Assembly: GCA_000987045.1 (NCBI GenBank)
Contig: LAKY01000063.1
Coordinates: forward strand, 104,280 to 168,279
Source: Clostridiales bacterium PH28_bin88
GTDB lineage: Bacteria; Bacillota; PH28-bin88
Direction of reading: 5' to 3'
DNA: 64,000 bases
The position numbers and the translations under genes were made by a program. Below, one piece after another: positions 16,213 through 25,435 of the stretch. Numbering within the stretch: the stretch's first letter is position 1; every line of letters begins with the position of its first letter. Under the pieces are notes generated by a model, which was not told where the DNA came from, ran no database searches, and saw only the letters and a program-made list of their open reading frames with translations.

Positions 16213-16816
16213 CTTTTCCTACCTCCTTACCTACTTGGGTAGTCGGAACAGAAACGGAACTACCGGTCGTCAGCTTAATGGCTGGTGGATCCGCCAGGCA
16301 GGCTTCGATACAGAAGCCGCAGCCAGTGCATCGCATGCTGTCAATACGCGGGCGGCTGGCATCCATCAGACTGATGGTTCCCTTCTCGGGGCAGGCCTCC
16401 TTACAAGCCTGGCAAAGAGTACCCTGCCAACCCAGGCACCGGCCCCGGTCAATGCGGGCCAATCCTAATCTTGCTTCTTCCCGGTTGACCACCCGCAAGG
16501 CTCCTGTGGGACAAACCCGCGTGCATTCCAGGCACAGGTCGCAGGGATTCTGCCGCAGGTCCAGGTACGGTGTACCCATGGCTAACCCCTCTTCCGGCGG
16601 AAGCGCGGCCAGCGCACCCCTGGGACAGGTGTTGATACACTCACCGCATCTACTGCACGCAGTGATCAAAGCCTTCTCTTCCAGCGCCCCGGGAGGCCGG
16701 ACATAGCGAAGCACCGTATCCGCATCAGCCGCCGGTAATACCAGGTTCCCCAGTTCAGCCAACAGGGCGCCAAAGAGGCGCCGCCTGCTGACCTGCTTTT
16801 CCGCATACTGTTCCAT
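16205..16816 (-). CDS. NapG-like ferredoxin with four [4Fe-4S] clusters
   Basis: From the ATG at 16816, 16 bp after napA, this is a 203-residue protein with an SRRRLFGALLAE twin-arginine-like start and four cysteine clusters: CSRCGECINTC, CDLCLECTRVC, CQACKEAC (preceded by an extra Cys) and CTGCGFCIEAC. The NapG/MauM family transfers electrons from the quinol pool to NapA, usually with NapH, which is missing here. The gene overlaps the stalk-diheme gene by 8 bp. An upstream in-frame start at 16894 would overlap napA by 62 bp and is less likely. Confidence 0.85.
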   Translation of the reverse strand: MEQYAEKQVSRRRLFGALLAELGNLVLPAADADTVLRYVRPPGALEEKALITACSRCGECINTCPRGALAALPPEEGLAMGTPYLDLRQNPCDLCLECTRVCPTGALRVVNREEARLGLARIDRGRCLGWQGTLCQACKEACPEKGTISLMDASRPRIDSMRCTGCGFCIEACLADPPAIKLTTGSSVSVPTTQVGKEVGKVD

Positions 16817-16832
16817 GGCTAACACCCCGCAA

Positions 16833-19082
16833 TCAGGCTTTTTCGACCCGCACGGCGCACACCTTAAATTCGGGTTCCTTGGAGTCCGGGTCAACAGCGT
16901 CGATGGTTACCAGGTTCGTGAGTTTAGCCGGGTCAAACCAGACCGCAAAGACCAGCCCGGGTTGGGGAGTGCCCCGCCCCTTGGTGGTAGCCCGAATCAC
17001 TACCTCACCCCGGCGGGAAACCAGTTTGACCATGTCGCCGTTCTTGATGCCCAGGCGGGCGGCATCATCAGGGTTCAATTCCGCGAACGCCTCGGGCATT
17101 GCCCGGTTGATCTCCGGCACCGTGTTGGTCATGGTCGCGGTGTGCCACTGTTCCAGCACGCGGCCGGTGGTGAGGACGAACGGGTAATCCTTGTCCGACA
17201 GTTCGGCGGGCATCCGCGCTTCACGCAGGTAGATCACCGCCTTGCCGTCCGGCTTGCCGTAGAAATCTACCTCCGCCTTAGCCAGGCGGTCATACTTGCT
17301 GTTAAACCTGATGAGGGTGTCCGGCCCTTCCGGGTCGAGCACCGGCCAGCGCAGGCCACGCTCCTTGACGTACCGGTCATATGGGGCGAGCTGCAAGTCG
17401 GTACCTATGGTAGCGCGCCGGTAGTCTTCGAACACCTCTTTCACTGACTGGTACGGGAACAGGTCGCCGTAACCCATGCGCTTGGCCACCTCGATGATCT
17501 GCCAGGCGTCCGGCTTGGCCTCGCCCATGGGTTCAACGGCCTTGGCCATGTGCTGGGTGCGCCGCTCGGTATTGCCGTAAAAGCCTTCCTTTTCTACCCA
17601 GAAGGCGGAGGGCAGCACCACGTCCGCCAGTTGGCTGGTCTCGGTGGGATGGAAAGCCTCCGACACCACCATAAAGCAGTCCTCCATCCCTTTCCGGTAG
17701 GCGTTAAGGTTGGGCAACGACTGGGCGGGGTTGGTGCACATCACCCACAAGGCCTTGATGTTACCCTTGGCCACCGCGTCAAACAGGGCCACGGCAGGTA
17801 AACCCGGTTTCGGATTGATCCGGCCGGGATCAATACCCCACAGCTTGGCGATCTCTTCCCGGTGCTTGGCATTGGCCACCTGGCGGTGTGCCGGCAGCAG
17901 GTGGGACAACCCGCCGCCCTCCCGGGTGCTGCCGCAGGCGCTGGGCTGCCCGGTGAGGGATAAGGGAACCGAACCGGGCTCCAGTATCTTGCCGGTCAAC
18001 AGGTGCAGGTTGTGGGTCATGTTGTTGAGGAAAACACCGGCAACCCGCTGGTTGTACCCCATGGTCCACATGGACATAAACTTCTTGCCGGGGGCGGCGA
18101 TCATGCGGGCAGCCTTACGGATTTCCTCCGCCGGTATTCCGGTCACCTCGGCGGCGTACTCGGAGGTATACTTGGCGATACCCTCCTTGTACTGCTCGAA
18201 GGTGATAGCTTCTTTACCGTTGCTGAAATTGACATGATTGGCCACGAACGACTCGTTGACCAGCCCCTCTTGAACGATGACGTTGGCCAGGGCCTGCAGC
18301 AGGACCACGTCAGTGCCCGGTTTGAAAATCAGGCCTTGGTCGGCGATATCGAAAGTCCTGGTTTTCCGGGGATCCGCCACTATGATATGGATACCCGGGT
18401 TTTGCTGTTTGCGGGCGGCCACCCGGGAGTACAGCACCGGGTGCGCTTCCGCCATATTGGCGCCGATAATCAAGAAGACATCCGCATGGTCCAGGTCGTC
18501 ATAAGAGCCGGCGGGCTCATCCAAACCAAAAGTGGACAAATATCCCACCACGGCGCTGGCCATGCAGAGGCGCGGGTTCCCGTCCACGTTGTTGGTGCCG
18601 ATGCATCCCTTATATAGCTTGTTGAAGAGCCATACCTCATCAATGCTGTTTTGGCCGGAGCCGTAGAAGCCTATGGCATCCGGCCCGTGCTGCTGGATAG
18701 TTTCCTTGAACTTGATCGCTACCAGGTTCAGCGCTTCATCCCAACCGGCTTCTACAAATTGGCCATTCTTTTTGATCAGGGGCTTTTTCAGGCGTGTAGG
18801 CGCGTAGATGACCCTGGGCAGGTAATATCCCTTGACACATAAAAGTCCTTTGTTCACCGGGTTCTCAGGGTCGCCTTTCACCGCCACTACCCGGCCGTTT
18901 TTCACTCCCACCATGACGCCACAACCGGTGCCACAGTACCGGCAAACGGTCTTAAACCACTGCTCACCAACTTGCGGCGCGGGGGTCTCAGCAAAAACCT
19001 GCTCCCCTTTCCCCGATACCGCCGCCGCCATGGTAGCTGATGCCGCCATGGCTTTAATAAAGTCTCGACGGGAAAAATTCAC
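16833..19082 (-). CDS. napA: Periplasmic-type nitrate reductase, catalytic subunit
   Basis: This molybdopterin enzyme (749 residues from GTG 19082) has a twin-arginine signal SRRDFIK at its very start, a [4Fe-4S] site (Cys47, 50, 54, 82: CRYCGTGC...LLCVKG) and the molybdenum-ligand cysteine in NPRLCMAS (Cys173). The C-terminal half carries QPSACGSTREGGGLSHLLP and the cofactor-binding VLTTGRVLEQWHTATMT, close to monomeric NapA/NarB enzymes. The GTG start is preceded by AGGGAGGG at 9 nt; an ATG at 19118 would add 12 residues ahead of the signal and lacks support. First gene of the operon with NapG-like, stalk-diheme and NapD proteins. No NapC or NapH is encoded, so electrons must enter another way. 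Confidence 0.92.
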   Translation of the reverse strand: MNFSRRDFIKAMAASATMAAAVSGKGEQVFAETPAPQVGEQWFKTVCRYCGTGCGVMVGVKNGRVVAVKGDPENPVNKGLLCVKGYYLPRVIYAPTRLKKPLIKKNGQFVEAGWDEALNLVAIKFKETIQQHGPDAIGFYGSGQNSIDEVWLFNKLYKGCIGTNNVDGNPRLCMASAVVGYLSTFGLDEPAGSYDDLDHADVFLIIGANMAEAHPVLYSRVAARKQQNPGIHIIVADPRKTRTFDIADQGLIFKPGTDVVLLQALANVIVQEGLVNESFVANHVNFSNGKEAITFEQYKEGIAKYTSEYAAEVTGIPAEEIRKAARMIAAPGKKFMSMWTMGYNQRVAGVFLNNMTHNLHLLTGKILEPGSVPLSLTGQPSACGSTREGGGLSHLLPAHRQVANAKHREEIAKLWGIDPGRINPKPGLPAVALFDAVAKGNIKALWVMCTNPAQSLPNLNAYRKGMEDCFMVVSEAFHPTETSQLADVVLPSAFWVEKEGFYGNTERRTQHMAKAVEPMGEAKPDAWQIIEVAKRMGYGDLFPYQSVKEVFEDYRRATIGTDLQLAPYDRYVKERGLRWPVLDPEGPDTLIRFNSKYDRLAKAEVDFYGKPDGKAVIYLREARMPAELSDKDYPFVLTTGRVLEQWHTATMTNTVPEINRAMPEAFAELNPDDAARLGIKNGDMVKLVSRRGEVVIRATTKGRGTPQPGLVFAVWFDPAKLTNLVTIDAVDPDSKEPEFKVCAVRVEKA

Positions 19083-19241
19083 TGTTTTCAACCCTCCCTG
19101 GTAAGCTTGTACAACCACCGAGAATAGCTATCCCTTGCTCCCCCTCTATCCCACCTCCGTTTTCCATACTTGCAGGCGCTAAGTTCACGTAGGCACAAGC
19201 CCAGGCACTAATCTACATCAGCTTAAGTTTAAGGGCTCACG

Positions 19242-19259
19242 ATGACACAATCGTGTCAT
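19242..19259. promoter_or_regulatory. Palindromic operator candidate upstream of napA
   Basis: A perfect inverted repeat ATGACAC-AATC-GTGTCAT lies about 160 bp upstream of the napA start, next to an AT-rich TATATAATAA tract. Spacing and symmetry suit a dimeric regulator of the CRP/FNR class, but it matches neither consensus exactly. The regulator is unknown. Confidence 0.4.
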
Positions 19260-19311
19260 ATATATAATAATTTGGTGACAACCGGTACTTCCTCTATCAA
19301 ACGCTCCATAA

Positions 19312-19348
19312 CAAAAAAAGCCCAGGAAGGGGCACGCCCAATCCTGGG
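19312..19348 (-). terminator. Rho-independent terminator of the HAO/NapA-like operon
   Basis: On the minus strand the stem CCCAGGA...TCCTGGG with an inner GGGCGTGCCC segment is followed by CTTTTTTTG. It lies 80 bp after the SLH-stalk gene and shares sequence with the nap terminator at 15240. Confidence 0.88.
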
Positions 19349-19427
19349 TTCAGTTCTCACGGGTAGGTGCGCAGGAACTCTACAAGGAAGCTGAGTGAAA
19401 CATTTGTCTCTGGTCCATCAATTGCTC

Positions 19428-20348
19428 CTAAAAGCCCCCCGCGGTGTCTACTGTCACAATCCGCTGTGCCGCATCCCATTGCACCACCGCTCCCAGGGCT
19501 TCGGCGATAAACCTCAGGGGTACCATCACCCGGCCGTTTTTGATTACCGCAACCGTATCAAGTGTTACCGCCTTCTCGTTGACCCGGGCAGTTTTTTGGC
19601 CTACTTTCAAGCTAATAGCGACCCCTTTTCCGGTCATGGTAACCTGCTTCGCTCTGTGATCCCAGTCAACTTGGGCTCCCAGTTCTTGGAACGGGAAGCG
19701 GATGGGCACCATGGTGCGGCCGGCCTTGTCCAGGTACGGGGGCACATCCACCGCTACCTGTTTCCCATTCATCACCAGCTTGACAGCCGATCCCGCACCA
19801 GCAGCCGCAGGTGCAATGGCTATCTTCGAAAGCCACTCTTGGGCCTCCACTCTGGTCAGCGGCTTCGCAGGACAGAAGTAAAGCTGTACCTTGTTGTTTA
19901 CTGTTTCACTCTCCCCGCCAAAGATGTTGTTTTTGACCAAACCGGCTACAGCTTGGCGGTACGCCGCGGGTATTTGGCCTTTGTCCGCAAAGCGGCCGAG
20001 AATGCTATTCTCTTCATTTGTGGCAATACTGGTATTCATTAGTTGCGCCAAATAAAGCGCTGCTTCCAGCCTGGTTATCTCTTTTGCGGGGTTTTTTATT
20101 TCCACGCTGTAACCTTCGGCAAGCCCGGCATCGACCAGGTATTTATACGCATCCGGGGGGTCAATGTTTAACATCCCTTGATCCAGGAGCAAATAATTGT
20201 CTTTCAACAACTGTTCTAAGGCCATGCCGGTGAATTCCGCTTCAGTTAGCGTTGCATTGTTGCCGGCGTTGGCTAAGGCGGCCTGTCCCATCAACAATAC
20301 CAGCAATATACACAGGCCCAATGCCGTTAGTCTTCTCCTAATCTTCAT
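19428..20348 (-). CDS. SLH-domain protein with a copper-amine-oxidase stalk domain
   Basis: This 306-residue exported protein has a signal peptide (about 1-26), S-layer-homology-like repeats (about 60-180; ITRLEAALYLAQLM, IPAAYRQAVAGLVKNNIF, LTRVEAQEWLSKIA) and a stalk domain (about 190-303) very close to the one in the stalk-NapB fusion (both contain VPPYLDKAGRTMVPIRF and DTVAVIKNGRVMVPLRF). SLH repeats bind secondary cell-wall polymers. It has no heme site. As the last gene after the ferredoxin subunit (18 bp gap), it probably tethers or scaffolds the molybdoenzyme at the wall; that role is inferred from context. Confidence 0.85.
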   Translation of the reverse strand: MKIRRRLTALGLCILLVLLMGQAALANAGNNATLTEAEFTGMALEQLLKDNYLLLDQGMLNIDPPDAYKYLVDAGLAEGYSVEIKNPAKEITRLEAALYLAQLMNTSIATNEENSILGRFADKGQIPAAYRQAVAGLVKNNIFGGESETVNNKVQLYFCPAKPLTRVEAQEWLSKIAIAPAAAGAGSAVKLVMNGKQVAVDVPPYLDKAGRTMVPIRFPFQELGAQVDWDHRAKQVTMTGKGVAISLKVGQKTARVNEKAVTLDTVAVIKNGRVMVPLRFIAEALGAVVQWDAAQRIVTVDTAGGF

Positions 20349-20366
20349 CCCGGTTACACCTCCTTC

Positions 20367-20981
20367 TTAAAAAGTAATATAATGCACTTTAGGACTGGTC
20401 TTGTACTCCGGTTTTAAAGTCCTGACCTTTGTCTTATCCATGGCTGCCAGGACTTTAACGGCAGCGCTGTTGGGATCGTCCAAATCTCCGAACTTGATGG
20501 CGTTCGACTGGCAGCTACGGACGCACACAGGTACTTCCCCTTGAACCACCAGGTGGGCGCAAAACTGGCATTTACCCGCTACTCCTTTGGGTTCGCCATT
20601 TACCGCCACTTCTCTGATATACCTGGCGTGATAAGGACAGGCGGCAACACACGACTTGCAACCGATGCATTTACCGGCATCCACTACTACAATACCGTCG
20701 GCCCTCTTGTAAGTCGCTTGTACCGGGCATACCTTGACACAGGGCGCGTCCTCGCAATGCATGCAGGGTATGGGAATTGATCTTCTCTGTCCATTAATTG
20801 CCGTGGTAAGAACCCCCATGTTATAGTAGTTCAGCTCCCCTGCCGCCCATTTTTCCAGTTGCGCTCCGGCATCGCTTCCGGCCCGGTCTACCGGAACGTT
20901 GTTTTCCACGGAGCATACTGCCGTACACGTCCAACAGCCCCGGCACTTGCGCAAGTCTATGACCATCCCGTAACGCGCCAT
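20367..20981 (-). CDS. Electron-transfer ferredoxin subunit of the NapA-like molybdoenzyme (NrfC/PsrB type)
   Basis: This 204-residue protein has four [4Fe-4S] motifs in the DmsB/PsrB/NrfC order: CRGCWTCTAVC (14-24), CMHCEDAPCVKVC, CIGCKSCVAAC and CQFC...CVRSC. It lacks a signal sequence, so it is presumably exported bound to the twin-arginine enzyme encoded 6 bp upstream. It relays electrons between a quinol or cytochrome partner and the catalytic subunit. No membrane (C) subunit follows, unlike typical Psr/Phs operons; the Rieske/cytochrome b complex and octaheme cytochrome upstream may replace it. Confidence 0.9.
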   Translation of the reverse strand: MARYGMVIDLRKCRGCWTCTAVCSVENNVPVDRAGSDAGAQLEKWAAGELNYYNMGVLTTAINGQRRSIPIPCMHCEDAPCVKVCPVQATYKRADGIVVVDAGKCIGCKSCVAACPYHARYIREVAVNGEPKGVAGKCQFCAHLVVQGEVPVCVRSCQSNAIKFGDLDDPNSAAVKVLAAMDKTKVRTLKPEYKTSPKVHYITF

Positions 20982-20987
20982 CGCTCA

Positions 20988-23672
20988 TCACACCTTCCTT
21001 ATCTTTACTGCCGCAAATTTTAACTCCGGTTGCTTGGAAACAGGGTCATAAGCGTCATTGCTCAGAATGTTGCCCGCGGTTTTGCCGGGGGGAGGTTCCA
21101 TCCGCCCTGTAAACAAGTCTCCCATGAAGCCGTACGCCCAGGGCATCCAGACCACTCCCTCCCGCGGGGTCCTAACCTGATCGATTTTTACTTTCACCGT
21201 AACTTGCCCGCGCCGGCTGGCCACTTCCACCAGGTCACCGTCCTTGAGGCCAAGCCTGGCAGCATCCTTCGGGTTTAGAGACAGCCATGCTGCGGGTTTC
21301 AGCCGGTGGGGGAAAGCGCACCGCCCGGTCCTGGTCCTGGTGTGCCAGTGTTCGTAGATGCGCGGCAAAGTAAGCATGTAGGGATATTCACTGTTAATGG
21401 CATCCGCGGGTGGAACGTAATCGAACAGGAAACAGCGCGCCTTGCCGTCCGGGGTAGCGAAACGCTTCCCCTGGTATACTTTTTCGTAGTTTTCATCGTA
21501 CAGGCGCTCGGTTCCCTGATGGCTGCCGTCCCGCACCGGCAACTGAAAGCCGGATATCCCTTTAGCGTCCTTCTCGGTCCGCAACCTGTCGTAGGAAAGA
21601 CCGCTCAGGTCGTTTCCGGGCACGCCCTTGGACACAGCCGCCAGCTCGGCAAAGAGCCTCTTCTGGATTTCGGGGTGCGCATCCCTTAATGCCTGCACAT
21701 TGGCTTGCACGTCTTCAAAGAGAGCTTCAAACCCGGAAATTACCGGCTGCAGCAGGAATTGCAGGAACTGGACCTCCTCCGTGCGTCCTTCCCTTGCCAA
21801 AGCCTGGGTGTATTTATAGACAAAGGCAAGGTAGATGATTTCGTCCGGCAAGGCGTCCCCCGGCGGGTCGACGGCCTTTTCCAGCATCTGCATCCGGCGC
21901 TCGGTGTTCAGGAAAGTGCCCGTGCCCTCACCGGAAAAGGATGCCGCGGGGAAGACAACGTCCGCGAACGCCACCGTTTCGGTCAGGTAGATATCCTGTA
22001 CGACTACCAGCTCGGCTTTTTTCAGGGCTTCCATCACCATGTTCACGTTCGCCATGCCCACCATCGGGTTGTTACAAACGGTCCAGACACCTTTCAACTT
22101 CCCGTCCCTGAGACTCTTGAACATATCCACGGAAGTCAGGGACAACCGGGACAATTGGGTGGCGGGGTCCTCCAGCGTTTCAAGGATTTTGGCCTCCATG
22201 GCCGCATCGCCCTTGGCCAACGCTTTGGCGAAAGACGCCCGGTGTGCCGGCAGCGGGTGGTTCCTGTTTCCGGGCAGCCGTCCGACCACTGCGCCGCCGA
22301 CCCGCTGCCCCAGGCCGTTGGGCTGGCCCACTGTAGGCATCACGCCTGCACCCACCCGGCCGGTCCTGCCGGTGATCACGTGCAGCGTTGCCAAAGCCTG
22401 GTGCTTGGAAACGCCGTTGGATTGCTGGCCAAACCCCTGCAGGTACATGGACATGGTGTTCTTGCCCCGGACAAAAAGTGCCGCTGCTTTTCTGATTTCA
22501 ACAGCAGAAAGACCCACTGTCTTAGAGACCTCTTCCGGTTTGAATTTGGCCAGGAACTTGACGTACTCCTTAAAGCCTTCCATCCCGGCGCCAACCAGCA
22601 GTTCACTGAAGATTTTGGGGCCTTCCTTACCCAGGCGTGCCAGCACCTTGTAATCGCCTTTGTAGAAGTTGGCGTACTTGGTGATGAACTCCGGATCAAC
22701 ATACTTGGGAGTGACCTTTTTGTTGACAATATCGTCTACCCATTTTGCCGCGTCTCCGGCGTAGTCTCGATTAACCCCTTCCAGCTCGTAAACAATCACG
22801 TGAGCCATGCTGTTGATTAACGCCACGTCTGTGGTCGGCACGATGGGCAGGTACATGTCACCCGCCTTGTAATTTAAGATTTGCGTGGCGGAAATCCTCA
22901 CAGGGTCAACAATTGCGATTTTAAGGTTGTTTCCTCTCTCAGCCTTGGCTTCCGCGATTTTGGCGAACCACCCCGGCAGGGTATCGGCAATGTTAAAACC
23001 GAAAATAAACAGGTTATCTGTTTGTACCGCATCATCGAAGCACATGGGCGGGGCGTCGATGCCATAGCTGATGACCATGCTCATTACTTTGGTCGCCTGG
23101 CACAGCCGGCCGTTATTATCGTTGTGAATGTTCATGCCAATGATGTTGTATTTGGCCTGCAGGTACATGAATTCGTTGGAAACCTGGCCGCTTCCGTACA
23201 TGCCAAAAGCGGTCTTGTCGCCAACTTTCTCCTTAGTGTACTCCTTCACTTTGTCAGCCATGTAGTTTAACGCTTCATCCCAGGTAACTTCCTGGAAGTT
23301 GTTAAAATCTCCCCGCTTTTCTGGATCCCGCAGCAACGGCTTCCTCAAGCGGTCTTTCTCGCCCTTGGAGTTGGCCAGAAAAAGATCAGCCAGCGCGGCG
23401 CCTTTAACGCATAACCCTCCACGGTTCCAGGCCGCGGGATTACCCCGAACGCTGATGATTTTTCCCTGTCTGACGCCGTAAAGTATGGAACATCCCGACC
23501 CGCAGTAAGGGCATACGCTTTCCACCCACTTTTCGGCAGGTAGATTGGCCGCATTGGCGGCATGGACGGAAAAGCCGGGAATCCAGCGGTGAGTGGAACC
23601 GCCAACGCCCGCCAACGCAGCACCCGCCCCTACGCCTTGCAAAAACTTCCGCCGCGTAATTCGATAGGCCAC
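20988..23672 (-). CDS. NapA-like molybdopterin oxidoreductase of unknown substrate
   Basis: This 894-residue enzyme has a twin-arginine signal TRRKFLQG (6-13), a [4Fe-4S] site (Cys54, 57, 61, 88) and a cysteine molybdenum ligand in NGRLCQAT (Cys191). The central VGQPNGLGQRVGGAVVGRLP motif is typical of NapA/NasA-branch enzymes. It is about 140 residues longer than NapA from insertions around 300-370 and 640-740. Cysteine ligation suits nitrate or related oxyanion chemistry, but the substrate cannot be fixed by reading. It is encoded between an HAO-like octaheme cytochrome and a ferredoxin subunit, so it might act in the opposite, oxidative direction; that is speculation. Confidence 0.88.
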   Translation of the reverse strand: MAYRITRRKFLQGVGAGAALAGVGGSTHRWIPGFSVHAANAANLPAEKWVESVCPYCGSGCSILYGVRQGKIISVRGNPAAWNRGGLCVKGAALADLFLANSKGEKDRLRKPLLRDPEKRGDFNNFQEVTWDEALNYMADKVKEYTKEKVGDKTAFGMYGSGQVSNEFMYLQAKYNIIGMNIHNDNNGRLCQATKVMSMVISYGIDAPPMCFDDAVQTDNLFIFGFNIADTLPGWFAKIAEAKAERGNNLKIAIVDPVRISATQILNYKAGDMYLPIVPTTDVALINSMAHVIVYELEGVNRDYAGDAAKWVDDIVNKKVTPKYVDPEFITKYANFYKGDYKVLARLGKEGPKIFSELLVGAGMEGFKEYVKFLAKFKPEEVSKTVGLSAVEIRKAAALFVRGKNTMSMYLQGFGQQSNGVSKHQALATLHVITGRTGRVGAGVMPTVGQPNGLGQRVGGAVVGRLPGNRNHPLPAHRASFAKALAKGDAAMEAKILETLEDPATQLSRLSLTSVDMFKSLRDGKLKGVWTVCNNPMVGMANVNMVMEALKKAELVVVQDIYLTETVAFADVVFPAASFSGEGTGTFLNTERRMQMLEKAVDPPGDALPDEIIYLAFVYKYTQALAREGRTEEVQFLQFLLQPVISGFEALFEDVQANVQALRDAHPEIQKRLFAELAAVSKGVPGNDLSGLSYDRLRTEKDAKGISGFQLPVRDGSHQGTERLYDENYEKVYQGKRFATPDGKARCFLFDYVPPADAINSEYPYMLTLPRIYEHWHTRTRTGRCAFPHRLKPAAWLSLNPKDAARLGLKDGDLVEVASRRGQVTVKVKIDQVRTPREGVVWMPWAYGFMGDLFTGRMEPPPGKTAGNILSNDAYDPVSKQPELKFAAVKIRKV

Positions 23673-23724
23673 GCACTTTACCCCCTCTTGATTATTAAAA
23701 GTTGCTTACAACCATACAGTAAGC

Positions 23725-23757
23725 CGGGGGGAGGGGGCAGGAAGCCCCTTCCCCCCG
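23725..23757. other. GC-rich hairpin between the HAO-like and NapA-like genes
   Basis: A 14-bp arm pair (CGGGGGGAGGGGGC / GCCCCTTCCCCCCG, one mismatch) with a 5-nt loop lies in the 125-bp gap. It lacks a T-run on either strand, so it more likely acts in mRNA processing or partial attenuation than as a true terminator. Confidence 0.5.
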
Positions 23758-23797
23758 AAAACAGCCGGATTACCTAATTCCAAGTTGCCGCCGGGTT

Positions 23798-25417
23798 TTA
23801 ATGCACATCCTCAAACGGTGTCGGGCTGGGCAGTTGCAGCTCCGGACCTTGCTTGGTCCAGGCTTCGGTATCCTTCTTGTTGAGTTCCTTATCACGCTTA
23901 AGGATCTCGTGCTCAGGATACTTGGTGCCCAGGTAGTGATCCTTGTTGTTGTAACGCTCCATCCAGAACTCCCATTGATCGTCGGTCAGCAGGCCGGCCT
24001 TGTAAGCGGTCTCCACGTTGGCCTTGATCTTCTCCCAGTAATTGGGGATGATCTTGTACAGGGCCGGCAGTTCCGCCGCGTCGGTGTTGACACCCCAGAT
24101 GTTGCCAGGCATGTCGTACAACTTGTAGGTAAAGAACTTGGTGGGACTGGTGCTTTCGAAGATCGCCTTGGCTTCCTCGTCGCCGTTCTCGGCCCCGAAC
24201 TCGATCAACCGGATCAAGTTGGTCTGGAGTTCCCAGATGCCGTGCCACTGGGTGTAGTCGGCACCCATCATCAAAGCTCCGTGCCGGTAGCGCCGGCCTT
24301 CGTGGTGCCAGGAGTTGTACCAGTTCTCTTTAGCTTCCTGGTCCCAGCCGTTAAGGAGTACAGAGGAGTATTCAGTGTCACCCAGTTTGATCAACGGCGT
24401 CAGGCCTGCCGCGGTGTACTTCTTCGCCCACTTGACGAACTGGCGGCGGAGTTCGTTATACTGCAGCACCGCCAGGTCACTCTGCAAGAGGTATCCTTCA
24501 ATGAAATCCGGGCTGTGGCAGTTGGAACAAATGTTGACCATGCGCTGACGCTTGTCTTGCCAGCTTCCCAGCTTCTCGCTGAACCATACCGTTCTGAAGC
24601 TCCAGGGAGACTGGGACTCCCAGGCCAGCCTGGCGCTGACGTTGTGGGTCATGGGTTCGCCAGGGGCGCCGTCCATGTGGCAGGTGGTACACACAGGGGC
24701 CTCGATGGGGATCGGTGTCTTTTCGTCGGTCTTATAATTCAGATCCCATTTGCCCTGGCCCTTGGCCTTGAAGATATTGCCGTGCTTGGACTCCAGGTAG
24801 ATTTCAATATGCGGGTGGTCCGGGCCGATGTGGCACTCGCCGCAGGTTTCCGGCTGCCTGGCCACCGCCTTGCTGTAGTTGTGCTTGGGATGGCAGACGT
24901 CGCACTCCCCTACGCTACCGTCGGGCCACAGGTTGGCCAGGTTGTGGCACTCCTGGCAACCGTTCTTGGTAGCCACGTCGGGTTCAAACACCGTCCGGTC
25001 CGCGGCGGAAATCAACCAGAACTGGAAGGCGTGCTTGCTCTCGGCGAACTCGGTCACTTGTTGCTCGTGGCACTCCTCGCAATCCTTGGGGGTCGGGTAC
25101 CTGGCCACCAGCATAGACGACTCGGGGCAAGTGAAGGCGTCGAAATCGCCTTCCTTGGCTTCATGGCACTCGATACAACCGATGCCCTGGTCCGCGTGGG
25201 TACTGGTTTTCCAGGCGTCAATGCCTTTCACCGCCACCGACTTGCGCTCATGGCAGTCGATACACTGCTGGCTGGTCTTGTCCACGTGGACCTTGACCGC
25301 TTTGCCGCCAAAGGCCACCCTTACTTTGGCCGACTCGTTATAGGCCACGATCAGTAGGCTGGTGAAGAGGGCGATGGAAACGATGAAGAGTGCCCATTTT
25401 TTGACTTGCAAATTCAC
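23798..25417 (-). CDS. Octaheme cytochrome c of the hydroxylamine oxidoreductase (HAO) family
   Basis: This 539-residue exported protein has an N-terminal signal/anchor helix (about 7-25) and eight CxxCH sites: CIDCH (52), CIECH, CEECH, CQECH, CDVCH, CGECH, CTTCH and CSNCH (about 300), followed by a long helical C-terminal domain (WHHEGRRYRHGALMMGADYTQWHG). Heme number, spacing and the helical end fit the HAO family, whose members either oxidise hydroxylamine or hydrazine or reduce nitrite/hydroxylamine. The crosslinking tyrosine that marks the oxidising enzymes cannot be assigned without an alignment. It lies 18 bp after cytochrome b, so it is probably wired to a quinol-cytochrome c reductase. 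Confidence 0.88.
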   Translation of the reverse strand: MNLQVKKWALFIVSIALFTSLLIVAYNESAKVRVAFGGKAVKVHVDKTSQQCIDCHERKSVAVKGIDAWKTSTHADQGIGCIECHEAKEGDFDAFTCPESSMLVARYPTPKDCEECHEQQVTEFAESKHAFQFWLISAADRTVFEPDVATKNGCQECHNLANLWPDGSVGECDVCHPKHNYSKAVARQPETCGECHIGPDHPHIEIYLESKHGNIFKAKGQGKWDLNYKTDEKTPIPIEAPVCTTCHMDGAPGEPMTHNVSARLAWESQSPWSFRTVWFSEKLGSWQDKRQRMVNICSNCHSPDFIEGYLLQSDLAVLQYNELRRQFVKWAKKYTAAGLTPLIKLGDTEYSSVLLNGWDQEAKENWYNSWHHEGRRYRHGALMMGADYTQWHGIWELQTNLIRLIEFGAENGDEEAKAIFESTSPTKFFTYKLYDMPGNIWGVNTDAAELPALYKIIPNYWEKIKANVETAYKAGLLTDDQWEFWMERYNNKDHYLGTKYPEHEILKRDKELNKKDTEAWTKQGPELQLPSPTPFEDVH

Positions 25418-25435
25418 AGACTCACCTCCCGATGA

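Noticed and set aside
21705..22820. 371-codon open frame antisense to the NapA-like gene
   Set aside because: Shadow of the molybdoenzyme gene; low-complexity product without family features.
23801..25357. 518-codon open frame antisense to the HAO-like gene
   Set aside because: Third-position effect of a GC-rich gene; product has no domain and the heme gene on the other strand is certain.
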